Of a DNA stretch of 64,000 nucleotides, positions 31,197-42,576 are shown one piece after another; position 1 is the first letter of the stretch; each line of letters opens with the position of its first letter. The position numbers were made by a program, and so were the translations under genes. The notes under the pieces were generated by a model. It was not told where the DNA came from. It saw nothing but the letters and a program-made list of their open reading frames with translations, and did not search any database. The stretch is from Clarkia xantiana subsp. parviflora (lineage: Eukaryota > Streptophyta > Magnoliopsida > Myrtales > Onagraceae). The DNA lies in contig JAPTYO010000027.1 in NCBI GenBank assembly GCA_036873135.1, positions 2,786,873 through 2,850,872 of the forward strand, read 5' to 3'.

Positions 31197-34100
31197 TTAG
31201 AATGCCTCTTCACATTTGGCGGTCCATTCGAATTTTTTGTTGGCCCTCAATACTTCAAAAAACGGCATTGATCGGTCGCTGGCTTTGGACAAGAAGCGAT
31301 TCATTGCAGCTAGTCGGCCATTCAGCACTTGCACCTCCCGATGGTTTATCGGAGACTGCATCTCCTCGATTGCCCTCAGCTTCTCAGGATTCACTTCAAT
31401 TCCTCTTTGGCTCACCATGAAGCCCAAAAACTTCCCTGAGTGGACTCCGAAGGCGCATTTCGTCGGGTTCAAGCGAACTTGATGGAGCCTCATCCGCTCA
31501 AACGCCATGGTAAGGTTGTGCACGTGATCCTCGGCTTGTCGGGACTTCACCAGCATATCATCCACGTAAGCTTCCATGGTTTCTCCCAGCATATCTCCAA
31601 ACAGTTTGTTCACCATCCGTTGGTAGGTTGCCCCGGCATTGATCAACCCGAAAGGCATGACATCGTAGTGATAGATGTCACTGTCTGCGTAGAACGCTGT
31701 GTGGGGGGCGTCTTCCTTAGCCATCTTGATCTGGTTGTAGCCTGAATACGCATCCATGAAACTTAACAGCTCATGTCCTGATGTGGCATCCACCAGCTGG
31801 TCGATCCTCGGGAGTAGATAGCAGTCCTTTGGGCAAGCCTTGTTCAGGTCGCGGAAGTCCACGCACATTCGCCATTTCCCGTTAGTCTTCTTCACCAGCA
31901 CTGGGTTGGCAACCCAAGTCAGGAATCGGAGCTCCTTAATGAACCCAGCGTCGAGCAACCTGCCCACCTCCTGCTGGATCGCGATCTTCTTATCCGTGCC
32001 CATCAGACGCCTTTTCTGTGTGATAGGCTTGATCGCGGGGTCTATCTTCAGCTCGTGCACGATCACATCGGGGCTGATTCCTGGCATATCGCTGGGGGAC
32101 CAGGCAAACAGCTCCTTGAACTCTTTCAGCAACTCCACCAATTTTTGGGCTGTCTCCTCAGTCAGAGCAGACCCGATTTTCACCTTCCTCTGTGGTCCGT
32201 CGATCTCGACTTCTTTCAGATCTTCTACGGGGGCGGGACGCCCAAACTCTTCTCTGGGATCTGTGTCTGTCTGGAGGACAGTCATGGCCTCTCGCCTCCT
32301 CCTCCGGGTGGCATTAACATAGCATTTTCGGGAAGCCACCTGGTCCCCCTTGACCTCTCCGACTCCGTGGTCGGTCGGAAACTTCATCTTCTGGTGCACA
32401 GTCGAGGCAACCGCCATCAGGGGATTAATGGTAGTTCTCCCGATAATTGCGTTGTAGGTCCCCGCGGAATCAACCACGACAAACTCCACGTTCCTCCTTT
32501 CTGATTTCCACCCACTACCAAACTCCACTGGTAAGGTGATTACTCCTAGCGGGTAGGAGGTTGAGCCAGAGAACCCGACCATCGGGAAGTTTGCCTCCTT
32601 CAGATCTTTCTTTGTCTTCCCCATAGCCTCCAGCGCGTCCATGAATAGAATGTCGGAGGAGCTCCCTCCGTCGATTAGAATTCTCTTCATTTCGAACCCG
32701 TCTACATCCAAGGTTACTACCAAGGCATCGTCATGCGGAGTCTCCACGCCTATGAGGTCTTCCGACGAGAAGGAGATTACCATCTCTTCTTTCAAGGTCC
32801 AAGATCGGGACCTCTTACCCAGTACCACCGCCGTAGGGATTCTAGAGGCATAGACCTCTCGGGCGGATGAGGTATCACCTCCAGCAGCAAATCCTCCATG
32901 AATTACGTTGATAACTCGTCTCTCCTTGCGAGCACCAGATGACTCTGGATCAGTTCTCTTCTTTTTCGGGGACCGATCGCGGGATTGGGAACGGGACCGC
33001 GATCGGGACCGAGAGCGGGATCGACACCGCTTATCCCCGACGAATTCCTTGAGCTTCCCCTTCAAGATTAGCTTTTCAAGCTCCTTCTTCAGTTCCCGAC
33101 AGTGATTGGTGTCGTGACCATTTGCGCGGTGAAATCTACAGTAGCGATCCGTGCGGGATCCCAGGAATTCTCCATCTTTCTTCGGGGGGTACCTGGAGAT
33201 ACCTTGTCGTTCCATGACTGTCAGCACCTCCGCCATGGAGCAGTTGAGAGGAATGTCAAGGTCCTCCCGCTTATCTTTCCTTGAAGAACGCCTATCGTCC
33301 CTCCGATCCGGACGGCCTCGATTCTTACCACTGTCGGGTTTACCCTTTGACTTACGATCGTCGAAAGGTTTACTTGACTGCTTCCCTTTGTTCGACTTTG
33401 GGGGCTCCAGTTCTCCCGCGGCTATCTTTGACTCCTGGACATCGATCTGCCGCTTCACCCTCTTCTGTAATGCCTCCATATTCCACACAGCTTTCTCAGC
33501 CACGCTGTGCATCAAGTCGGAGCCATAGGGGGCTGTCAGGTTCCGAATGAAGGTACGGATGGTTTCGCCCTCTGAGATTTCCTCATCTATCTCTGCTACA
33601 CTGGCTGTGTACCGCTGGTAATAATGAGCCAGCGATTCGTCGGGTCTCTGCACCACTTGGTTCAGGGACCTCACGCTCTTCAATAAACGCCTCCGACCCT
33701 GGTACTGCTGAATGAATCGGTCGTGCATGTCTGCCCAGCAAGTGATGCAGCCTGGGGGCAGACTAAAGAACCAGGTCAGGGCCCTTTCTCCCAGTGTGTT
33801 CGGGAACAACGTACACACTATGTCTTCACTTGGGGCTCTTCCCAGACACGCCATGAGGTGCTTCTGGACATGGCGAACTGGATCTCCTTCGCCATCATAC
33901 TCCTTTATCGTGGGGATGCCTAGCGCAGGCGGGGCTAGGGTGTCAATGAGTCGGGGGACGAAGGGATGAGTGGATCGATCCCTTAGCTCCGATACCAGTG
34001 GCTTCTGCTCTCCCATACAGATGTTCACGATCTTTACCACCTGGTCGGGAGTGATGGGACCATTCAGGGGAATGGTCCTGTGCTGTACTGGTGCTGGCCC

Positions 34101-34310
34101 ATCAACCACGAACCTTTCCGGCTGACCGGTTGCCCTACCTCTGTCCTGGCCTCGGGGCGGGGCTTCCTGTGCGTTCCGACCCTCTGTTGGCGGGGTCGCT
34201 TCCTCCAACGGGGGCATCTCCTCCTGCCTCCTCGCAGCCTCTCTTCGATCTAAGAGGGCTTCTACAGCCGCCAGAAACATGGGCATAGCTTCCGCCACGG
34301 CCCTCGTCAA
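31197..34310 (-). pseudogene. pol: Element D gag, protease and reverse transcriptase (1037 codons open)
   Basis: The longest open frame in the window. Gag capsid-like region is at residues about 60-330 (THPFVPRLIDTLAPPALGIP, LGERALTWFFSLPPGC, TFIRNLTAPYGSD). The knuckle YCRFHRANGHDTNHC is near residue 400, then the RS-rich tail (about 430-455), protease ILIDGGSSSDILF (about 545), and RT (about 740-950) with MCVDFRDLNKACPKD, MPFGLINAGATYQRM and an intact AYVDDMLVKS. The frame ends at a TAA (31197-31199) in EEAF.ALKQ where relatives read Gln. Upstream it is separated from the gag start by a one-base deletion near 34320. Gag and pol share one frame here, without a stop between them. Confidence 0.95.
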
Positions 34311-34537
34311 GTCTGTAGCTGGGGAGCCTCCTGCCCCCTATTGCCCTGGTGCTGAGGAGCAATATCTTCGGGATCTCCGTTGTGCCCCCCTGTCTGGGAG
34401 AGCTCAGCCGGAGGATGATTCTGGTTTTCCTCCTGTTCCGGTACTGAATCCAGATTCGTTGCAGCGGGGTGGCGGGAACCACCGGATTGTCCCTGTCTTC
34501 TGTTCTTGCCAGCCGCCATCGATCGAGTAGAAGGCAT
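34307..34537 (-). pseudogene. gag: Element D gag, N-terminus
   Basis: Starts MPSTRSMAAGKNRRQGQSGG at 34537, 37 bp inside the LTR as in A and B. About 76 low-complexity residues follow and end in a premature stop: compared with B, one base is missing in the run encoding QEAPPA, near 34318-34325. The rest of gag continues in the 34310-31197 frame. Confidence 0.92.
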
Positions 34538-34556
34538 ATCAGCTTTTTGTTTGATT

Positions 34557-34573
34557 CCCACAGACGGCGCCAA
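34557..34573 (-). other. Primer binding site of element D
   Basis: Reads TTGGCGCCGTCTGTGGG on the minus strand directly after the LTR end CCAACA. Identical to B, A and C. Confidence 0.85.
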
Positions 34574-35271
34574 TGTTGGATCACGGTGGAACTCCGGTAC
34601 GGACTCGAACGGCAATCCTAGCTCCTTTGCTCCACGCAATCCTGCAAGAGGGGATAGACCGGGCGGTGACCCAGAATCCCTCTCCGATGCTTAAATGAGT
34701 ATCTCGCAGGACTGGCAAGTAACAGTCTCAAAGTGTATTAAAACTCAACGTAAGTCTTTCTGAGGTGATCTCCTGCCTTTTTATAGGCAAAGAGATGCCT
34801 CAGGTACCTGGCGAACCGTTAGGGGTGGTTAGCCCGTATCCCGCATATCTCGGACGTGATCTCACGTATCTTAGCCATGCCCCGCGTATCTCGGCCACGC
34901 TCCGTGTATCTTAACCACGTTCCGCGTATCTCGGCCACGCCCCGCATATCTTGGCCTTATCCTCTGATAACGAGTCCCGACTCCCGTCGGGGACTCCAGA
35001 GTTATCTCGTTGTGTCACCGCTCGGGGCCCCTTGTCATCGTGACAGGGCCAATCATTCTCAGGGATTCATCATCGGGGCCTACTTAAAGGCTTCTCATCG
35101 GGAGCTTCTAGCTCAACCGTCGGGACCGACTCTGTCGGGACCTTGCTTCGTCGGGACTCCCTTCGTCGGGACCCTTCTCCTAAGTCATCTTGACCTTCAT
35201 TTTGGGCCTGCTGGGCCTGTTTGCCGTTTCCTCGTCGTTAAAGGGCCTGACGGCTGTAGTCGAACCCATCA
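34574..35271 (-). repeat. 5' LTR of element D (698 bp)
   Basis: TGTTGGATCACGG...ACCCATCA on the plus strand, followed by CCATT (35272-35276). TATA box at 34778-34785 on the minus strand. Differs from the 3' LTR at four positions by eye. Confidence 0.96.
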
Positions 35272-35276
35272 CCATT

Positions 35277-35790
35277 GTAGTTATTTTCCCTTGTAATTTT
35301 ATCGTTGAAGTTTCATATTCCTCATCTGCTATTTCTGATGGTTACTTCCTAGTCTTCACGAGGAAGTTTTTCTTTCTTCAATATAGAATCCTTTCTTCGC
35401 TTTTAACCGCTTTAATTTCGCTTTAATCCATTTCTCTAAACTCGACCTGTTTCTTTGAAATCCCTAATTCTTTTCTCTGGCCAACCAATTTAGAGTTTTC
35501 TTTCTTAATTCTCCTCGATCATGTTTGCCTAGTGAGAGGAATTTACTGGGCATTGATTCTCCAAGTTCTCCTAGTTCCGCTCAAGGGGCATCCTTTCTTA
35601 AATCTCTCTCAAAGACTCTAATGGCCTCCAGTAGCAAGGCTCCTTCAGGTATTTCTTCTGATTCTTCTTTCCTCCTGAACCGCGTAAACCCGAAAATAAT
35701 TCTCTTTCTTTCCAAGATTTCATTGAGGTGTTTTCCTTGGACAATCTATCAAATGAGGAAAAGCCTAGGTTCGACAACCAGGTGTTTTCC
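35277..35790 (+). other. Unassigned flank right of element D with a small unrecognised reading frame
   Basis: Continues the flank left of D. From MASSSKAPSG (ATG at about 35622) a frame passes a possible GT donor (CTTCAGGTATTTC). Another frame reads SLSFQDFIEVFSLDNLSNEEKPRF with a stop at 35807-35809, across the start of the plastid-derived segment. The Ser-rich start recalls the antisense genes of B, D and E, but no shared motif is visible. I do not recognise it. Confidence 0.3.
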
Positions 35791-35884
35791 TTAAGCCCTG
35801 ATCAATGAATCTACAAAATCCTTAAAATTGTATCTGATTAAAACCAGGTATTGTAGACATTCCCCCATTTCCATCCACGAGCAT
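35791..35884 (-). pseudogene. rpoB: Nuclear copy of the plastid rpoB start
   Basis: On the minus strand an ATG at 35884-35882 opens MLVDGNGGMSTIPGF, followed by NQIQF, a stop (TAA in place of a Glu codon), then GFCRFIDQGL. This is the N-terminus of the chloroplast RNA polymerase beta subunit, which transcribes plastid genes. Only about 30 codons remain and the copy ends abruptly at 35791, where nuclear sequence begins. Being a 5' fragment with a stop inside nested transposons, it is a plastid-to-nucleus DNA transfer (NUPT) without function. The identification is by recall of the conserved rpoB start, not by search. Confidence 0.85.
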
Positions 35885-36420
35885 TTTTTATTTCCTATTT
35901 ATCGAGAAATTCCATTTCCATTATTGACCCCTTCTTCATCAAATCCGCTGGATTGATCTAGCAATGCTGGAATTTCTATTCTGTTTACTGAATCACATGA
36001 AATTTTGTAAGTCAATCCACATATGTAATGTATCAAATGCATCTCAACGGAGTAAAAAAGAGACTTCTTGGATACTCAAATTGGAATTTGTAACAGATAT
36101 GTAAAGGAATTGAGAAATGCTACTTAGACATATGGGATTTTGTATAGAATCTCAAAAAAGTGATTGAATTTCTATCATTTTTATGATATTCCAATCGGAT
36201 TGGATACAAAAAAAAAAAAAAAGAACTGGAGTTAGGATTTGATCTATTCGATGAGATAAAGACATAATAATAATCAACGCTCTATTTTTGATGTTTTTTT
36301 AGCACTTCATTTATGGATTCTAGCATTCAATAAAGGATTCGTATCTTGGAGACGATGACGTAATCCACTTTCCCTTTGAAGTGAAAGTTACAATTTTTTC
36401 CAAACAAATTGAGGCGGGGC
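35885..36420 (-). other. Probable plastid rpoB upstream spacer (continuation of the NUPT)
   Basis: AT-rich, non-coding sequence directly upstream of the rpoB start in the plastid sense, with short A runs (36210-36224). Its style fits the rpoB-trnC spacer of chloroplast genomes. The right border is uncertain; I place it before the poly-T run at about 36427. Confidence 0.55.
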
Positions 36421-36422
36421 TT

Positions 36423-36457
<35 letters not shown>

Positions 36458-36969
36458 ATATGGCATCCACTCCTGCTTTTTTTTTTTTGTAAGCACTCTT
36501 CGCTTTGGGTTGGTTTTCATTTTTTTTTTTTATGTTCATGGTTGGACTTATAGCCCCGATATCCCATGTTGCTTTCTTAAGCTGGAAGTCAGTGTTGTCA
36601 ACACTTTTCTTTTTGAACCTAGGTGCCCAGAGTATACTAATGGACCTGGGGCTTTCATAATGAATTTTTTGTCATATCGAGAGTTATAACGCCAATTGGA
36701 AGAAAAAATAATTTTATCTGAGTTGGTGTTTCTTGGGAAGTCGTCTCTTCCAGAGCTAATGATGCAGTGTCTTTATAGGAGAAGCTCACCGACTAGGAGA
36801 TTCATGAGTTGGAGAAGATTTATGATGCTTAGAAAGCTGGTTTTGAGAATTGCAGCAGTGTGGAAGATACTACTAGAGCATCCTTCATCCGCTAGGGAAT
36901 CCGACAACTAGGTATAATTTTTTTCTTTTCTTCTTTTATTCTTTTCATAAATTCTTCATTTTTCTTTAT
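36421..36969. other. Poly-T tract and unassigned degenerate sequence
   Basis: T runs at 36427-36453 and 36478-36490. At 36730-36915 one frame reads SWEVVSSRANDAVSL, EKLTD, EIHELEKIYDA and KAGFENCSSVEDTTRASFIR between three TAG stops, followed by GGTATAATTTTTTTC, which looks like a splice donor. This may be a decayed coiled-coil exon of unknown origin. Confidence 0.3.
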
Positions 36970-37504
36970 TGTGAAGGATTTATGGGATTAATACTACGGA
37001 AACAAAACCCTTGATACGTGCTAGGTAACTAATACGCAGCGGATTATGGTGCACACACCTATATTGTTTCTTACAGCCCCAGACCGTTGAAGGGAGTTCT
37101 CGATCCGCTGGTCGGTTTCTTGTAGATGTTCCTGTTAGAGAAGCCCTACGCGGATTATGCCTCACAATAAAGCCTTAGTTGATTCTTCGCGGGATTGATC
37201 TCCTGGAGTAAATTTCTCGACGCAATTTGGCACCTCCTTGGTGTGTAATATTCGGCAGAACTAGAGAGGTTTTAGGGAGGAGGGTTTTCTTTTAATCTCA
37301 CCACCTAGGAAGAGAGAATTAGCATTATGAAAACTCACCTATGAGTCCCTATTTATAAGAGGAGTAAAGTGGACAAATGTCCAATGTCAATTGGGATTTT
37401 AGGCCTAGCCCAAAATCCCTAACGTGACTTTACCTAATTACTTAGGTACGTGGACTTAATTAATGGGCTCCCAATTACAGCGGCCCATAGTCCAAATGCT
37501 TACA
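36970..37504 (-). repeat. 3' LTR of copia element I (about 535 bp)
   Basis: On the minus strand it runs from TGTAAGCATTTGG to about CCTTCACA, preceded by the purine-rich GGCGAGTGGGAGC (37517-37505), a good polypurine tract. TATA-like TTATAAATAGG is at 37348-37362. The left end is set by similarity to the J LTR; a few bases of uncertainty remain. Confidence 0.7.
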
Positions 37505-37520
37505 GCTCCCACTCGCCAGA

Positions 37521-38529
37521 ATGGGAGGGTGCCTATTAATACGTTGTTGTCCAACACATCTGCATTTGGTCTTCGATCCAATCCCTGCTCCGAATAGTTC
37601 ACACGACGGGCATCGTGCTACTCATCTGTTAGGAGTGTTGTAGCGCCCACGGAACGTTGATTCCCCATTTCTAATCAACATGTTAAAAATAAAGTGCCGC
37701 TCTGTATCCTAGGTCAACAGTCATTCTCTGATTGCCTAGTTTCAACATAGGAATACTCCTTCAGGGCATCCGTACTAGTATTCACAACCTTTCAACTAAT
37801 GTTAGGTTTGTGGCCACCTAGTGAATACAAGAGTCAGAGATTTTCATGTGTACTTGACCATCGCCATCGCTCATATACTTAGTCAAACCCAACCGATTTC
37901 CAAGACGTGGTCACTAGGCTCTTTTTTTTTCGGCACTGCGCTCGTACGCCGGGAAGCGAACATTGAACCTGGCCTTAGGTATGAGTTCTAAGTCTGTAAG
38001 GATACATTGGATGCTCCTTCATATAGCATCCGGGATCAGTCACACGCTCTAGGTGAAGAAGTTTGTGCCCATCCGAATCTCGTGGATTCTATCTATCACA
38101 ACCGAGCATAACCCTGTGGTCGATCCCGGCACGCGCAGTATGAAGCACGCGTCGATAACATAACCTGAGTTTAGTAAGGAAGTGGAAATGTCATATGCTA
38201 TCGCAGATTCCTCATCTGGCCAGAAATGTGGTTTTATCGTGTTACTCCGTAAAACAAATGATCGTTCTACTTAACCAGGTTTCCCACCATGGTTCTTAGC
38301 CAGTCTTAAACTAATGGAGATCCTTCTCTCCGTCAAGACGGTCGAGCCTTTGTGATGAGGCTTGGCCCACATTCGATATTATTTTATTCTGGAGGTTGTC
38401 CCTCCTACGACTAGTTTATAGAACGTAAAAAACCGATGAAATTTCAAATATTATGACGTCGTAAGAATCATAAACTCAAACTACAGTTCATTTATCAAAG
38501 TTTCAAAAGTTGTAATCACGATACAAGCC
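37521..38529. other. Non-coding 3' region of copia element I
   Basis: About 1 kb between the polypurine tract and the RNase H end. I find no open frame or recognisable motif on either strand. Confidence 0.5.
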
Positions 38530-39495
38530 ACTTTAATAAACCCTACGCAGTCCCAGCATTTTAACATGCTTTTCGAAGACACCTCTGTGTAAAGGTTTAG
38601 TTAATGGATCGCCTATCGTGATTTCAGTAGACATGTATTATAATGTAATTACTTTGTCCTCGACCATATTCATAGCATAATTATATTTTATATCAATGTG
38701 TTTCGTCCTGCTATGGTACTTAGGGTTCTTAATTGCTGCAATTGTTGCTTAACTGTCAGAGTATACCTTTATAGGTTTACTCTCGTCCTCAACGACAAGC
38801 AACACATATAAGAGCCTATTAAGTCAGACTGCTTCTTGTACATTCTTAGAGAGGGCCACAAATTCTGGTTCCATCGTTGACAGCGCGACACAAGATTGCT
38901 TCTTGCCCATCCATGAAATGGCGGCATTAGCAAGGAGAACTACTCCTCCTGAGGTGGACTTACAATCATATGGATCGCCACCATGGTCGGCGTCACTGAA
39001 TCCTAACAATTCTAGTTTTCCACCCTCATAGCACAGAGCGTAGTCGGAAGTACTTATCATGTATTAAATTATTCGTTTCACAACCTTTAGTTGAGAGCCA
39101 GGATCTGATTGGAATCGTGCTACTAGGTCCGTTGCGTAACAAAAGTCTGGACGAGGGCATTGCATGGCATACATTAAGCTACCAACTACTTAAGTTTTAT
39201 GCACTTTTCATCTGTTCACGCTCAGCCAGGTTCTTTGGGCCATCAAGCTTCGACAGCGTGCACCCGAGTGCAACCGGCGTATCCACGGGCTTGGCATCTT
39301 GTAGTCGAAACCTTTGGAACAACTTGTTGATATAGGATTCTTGAGATAGGCATAGTATACGAGCAGACCGATTCCTAGCAATCATAATACCTAGGATGTA
39401 CGTGGCTTCACCAATGTCCTTCATCTCAAATACAGATGCCAGATAGGACTATGATTCATTCATGTAACTCACATCATTCGTGGCAATTAATATGT
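38530..39495 (-). pseudogene. pol: Copia element I reverse transcriptase end and RNase H
   Basis: From right to left: NDVSYMNE and the RT end (MKDIGEATYILGIMIARNRS, LSQESYINKLFQRF), then the copia RNase H (LGFSDADHGGDPYDCKSTSG, SWMGKKQSCVALSTMEPEF) and its tail (KHIDIKYNYAMN, GDPLTKPLHRGVFEKH). Frames are broken at several points, including a stop after the ISTSDY region and in the tail. Element H entered only a codon or two after where the catalytic YVDD box should be, so that box is expected on the far side of H. Confidence 0.85.
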
Positions 39496-40305
39496 TGTTG
39501 GATATGATTCGAGTTAACCTTACAAGGGTCGACAAACTTGAAGTCGGGATCCTCAAAAGTCGTAGACATTCAAGTCGAGATCCCAGAAAGATAAGTCGAC
39601 GGCAATTCCTGTTCGGAATATGAAGACAAGGATAAATGGTCGACGACAGTATAGAAGAAGGTTGACTCTAAAGACGACTATTAAAGAATGGCGACAAGAC
39701 CACTCAAAACTCTTCCTCTTAAGGAATGAGTCGAGTCAAAAGCCAAGTACTATTAAGAAAACCCTTCCTTTTAAGGATAGGGACATGTGGTGACCCACTT
39801 GTAACCTGCTCGTCGTCTTTAGGTTTGAAGAAACCCTTATCATAAGGTTAAACTTAGGTGGCAACGTGCTTGTCACCTAGTTGGAGAAACCTTTGACAGT
39901 AAGGAATGCTGAGGTGGTGACCGGCTTGTCACCTACTGACCCTTCACCGTCTCCTTCAACCAATCATAGAAAGGCGGCTACCGCCACTGAACAGCCAATC
40001 AAAACACAGCTGCCACCACTTAAAGTCGCTATAAACCTCACCTATAAATAAGGAAACATTTTCATTACTTTAACAATTACATTCACATACTTTTATAGTA
40101 TTCTCTTAAATTCCATTACTGACTTAAGCTTCGGAATTGAATCAGGGGCCATCCCCACCCCTTTTCAGGTCCTCGCCTACCAAAAGAACCATAAAGGAAA
40201 CTAAGCACCCCCGAGGTCGAGATAGACACCTAAGGGAGCTAGCTACCAGCGAGATGTCGAAATCCATTACCAGAAGCTTCAAGCCACGTCATTTTGATCC
40301 CAACA
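39496..40305 (+). repeat. 5' LTR of element H (810 bp)
   Basis: Starts TGTTGGATATGATTCGAG and ends GATCCCAACA. The start is repeated at 46715 with one difference in the first 37 bp. TATA box CTATAAATAAGG at 40042-40053. Confidence 0.85.
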
Positions 40306-40306
40306 T

Positions 40307-40324
40307 TTGGCGCCGTCTGTGTGA
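40307..40324 (+). other. Primer binding site of element H
   Basis: TTGGCGCCGTCTGTGTGA directly after the LTR. It differs from the A-E primer site by one base near the end, so it probably uses the same tRNA. Confidence 0.8.
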
Positions 40325-40341
40325 ACGGTGATCAAAAAGTC

Positions 40342-40925
40342 ATGGCACCACTAAGGAGCAACTCGAGACGAAACCAAAAAAGGAGACCGGAGGATTTCTC
40401 CCAAGGATCGACAGACACCTTGGAAGATTACTTCAGCCGTTTCCAAGGAGCCTACAGTGGAGGTGAACTTGCGGAGGAAGAAGCCATTCACACATTCTTC
40501 AGAGGGTTGGCACCTCAATTCCAACCTTAGCCGTCACTCAATACACGGAACACGTTGTGAGGTGGGAAGATCTAATTCATAGAGTGACCCGCCACATCGG
40601 GGTAGAACAGTTTCGGGCGAATCGCTCCACCCAACAAGAGACCCCTTGAGGTCGAGGTGAGAGTTCGCCCATCCGAGGCGAGAGCTCGTCCATCCGAGGT
40701 GTTTCCTCAAGAGAATTTCGACAAACTCAGCAGAGGTTGGAAGCACTTCAAATGACAGAAGGAACTCGATGTCCCCTCTCCTACTGTGAAAGTCACCAAG
40801 AAGAGGGGAACAACAAAAAAGATTGCCTCCTTGCAAGGAGAGAGCTAGAATTTATGGAAAGAGAAGTTCAAAGAATTCATCGACGTCGAAGGTCGAAGAT
40901 GGAGAACCCCTCCAGAAAATGAAAT
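40342..40925 (+). pseudogene. gag: Element H gag, internally deleted
   Basis: Starts MAPLRSNSRRNQKRRPEDFS, then jumps directly to LEDYFSRFQGAYSGGELAEEEAIHTFFRGLAP, which matches the end of the capsid-like region of the A-E family (DESLAHYYQRYTASVAEID). Roughly 200 residues of the usual gag are absent between them. A stop at 40528-40530 ends the frame. A second frame (about 40740-40925) has the knuckle remnant YCESHQEEGNNKKDC, in which the third ligand His of the Cx2Hx4Hx4C pattern is Asn. There is no RS-rich tail. Confidence 0.75.
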
Positions 40926-41035
40926 CAATGTTTTGTCAGGAGGATTTGTGGCCGGAGGAGAGTCGAGCATCGCTCGAGACGCTTATGCAAGCCAAGACGT
41001 TTCTTCGTCGGGTACTCACAATAGATCAAGGGAGC

Positions 41036-42400
41036 TAGAGCCAATAGAAGTCACCTTCTCAACAGATGACTTAATCAAAACAACACCGCTCCATGAAGAT
41101 GCTCTGGTGATCACAACTCGGATAATGATTTTGAGGTTAAAAGAATACTTGTCGACGGAGGAAGCTCTACCGACGTAATCACCTTCGAGGCTATCGCCGC
41201 GATGGGATACAAAAAGGAATATCTTTAAGAAATGACTTCCCCATTGGTAGGATTTGCAAGGAGAACAACTTACCCCCTGGGGGAAATACAACTCCCTCTT
41301 ATCTTGGGCCACGGATGGAAGGCCTTGCATTTAAAGGTGCGTTTCGTGGTCGTCGACAGAATAAACGCCTACAACGCCATATTGGGAAGGACGACCCTCA
41401 ATTCCAATTACATCGTCCCCTCCACTACCAATCAATTCATAGGATTCCCCACTCATCACGGAATGGGAGAGGTGTGGGGCGACCAAAAGGCATCTCGACA
41501 ATGTTACGTCAATCTCCTCCGAAGACGTAATCAAAGGGAAGCCCTATCCATCATGAGAGACGAAGATCCCTGGGAAGAAGGCGGACGACCAGCCCCAATA
41601 GAGGAATTAGTAGAACTCGCTCTGGAGGGGGACGATAAAAAGGTTAAGATTGGAGCTGCTCTACAGCCAGAATTAGCCAAAAGAATAATTGACCTCCTTA
41701 GGGAATATAAGGAGCTCTTTGCTTGGGAACCCAGCGACATGCCAGGAATAAGTCCCGATATTATCTCCCACGAGCTAAGAATAGATCAAGCTTTGAAACC
41801 TATAGCTCAAAAAAGAAGATCTATGGGAGCAGAGAAGAAGGCGGCGATACGCCAAGAAGTGGGGAAAATGGTCGAGGCCGGTTTTGTAAAAGAAATACGA
41901 TTCCAAACATGGGTCGCCAACCCGGTCTTGGTGAGAAAATCCAATAAAAGATGGAGGATGTGCGTGGATTTTCGAGATCTCAACAAAGCATGTCCTAAAG
42001 ATTCCTATCCCTTACCAAGGATCGACCAACTTGTCGACGCCACATCAGGACATGAGCTTCTAAGCTTCATGGATGCATAATCAGGATACAACCTGATACA
42101 AATGCATCCCAACGATGAAGCCCATACCGCCTTTGATGCAGATAGCGACATCTATCATGCCTTTTGGTTTGATTAACGCTAGGGCCACTTATCAACAGAT
42201 GTCAACAAGCTCTTCAAATCCATGATAGGAAGAAACATGGAGGCCTATGTCGACGACATGTTGGTCAAAACAAAGAGGGGCCAGGACCATGTCCAAGATT
42301 TAGAAGAGGTGTTCGCCTGCATGGACGCCGTCAAGTAAGATTAAATCCAACCAAGTGCGCTTTTGGTGTTTAATATTGGAAATTTCTGGGTTTCATGGTC
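41036..42400 (+). pseudogene. pol: Element H protease and reverse transcriptase
   Basis: Protease: RILVDGGSSTDVITFEA near 41140-41195, in a different frame from the preceding codons. RT: open from 41232 to 42080 (KVKIGAALQPELAKRIIDLL, WRMCVDFRDLNKACPKD, LLSFMDA), then a TAA replaces the Tyr of DAYSGY. Further shifts and deletions around 42150-42210 destroy the MPFGL...TYQ region. The catalytic box AYVDDMLVKT is still readable at 42240-42270. The sequence is clearly Tat-like but well separated from A-E. Confidence 0.85.
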
Positions 42401-42576
42401 CGCCATAGAGGGATGGAGGCCAACCCAGGGAAAGTCACCGCCATAGAAGAGATGTCCTCGCCTACATGCCATAGGGAGGTACAGAGTCTCAACTGAAGGT
42501 TAGCCTCCCTGTGAAGATTCCTCGCAAGATCAGGCGATAAATCTCTCCCTTTCTTTAAAATCTTAAGAGCAAACAA

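Larger units (their letters stand above)
24067..35271 (-). mobile_element. Complete, young Tat-type Ty3/gypsy element D (11,205 bp)
   Basis: Minus-strand element with two 698-bp LTRs differing at four positions by eye, flanked by CCATT on both sides. The order on its own strand is 5' LTR (35271-34574), primer site, gag, protease, RT, RNase H, second RNase H, integrase, repeat spacer, antisense gene (plus strand), polypurine tract, 3' LTR (24764-24067). Gag-pol has one frameshift and two stops; the antisense gene has two frameshifts. It is the best preserved of the five family members and the best template for naming the others. Confidence 0.97.
36970..39495 (-). mobile_element. Ty1/copia element I, 3' part
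   Basis: Minus-strand copia element: 3' LTR at the left (36970-37504), polypurine tract, long 3' untranslated part (37520-38530), then RNase H and the end of reverse transcriptase, cut at 39495 by element H. The remaining 5' part should lie right of H, outside the window. Confidence 0.82.

Noticed and set aside
36980..37165. Open frame in the LTR of copia I
   Set aside because: LTR sequence; short and without motif.
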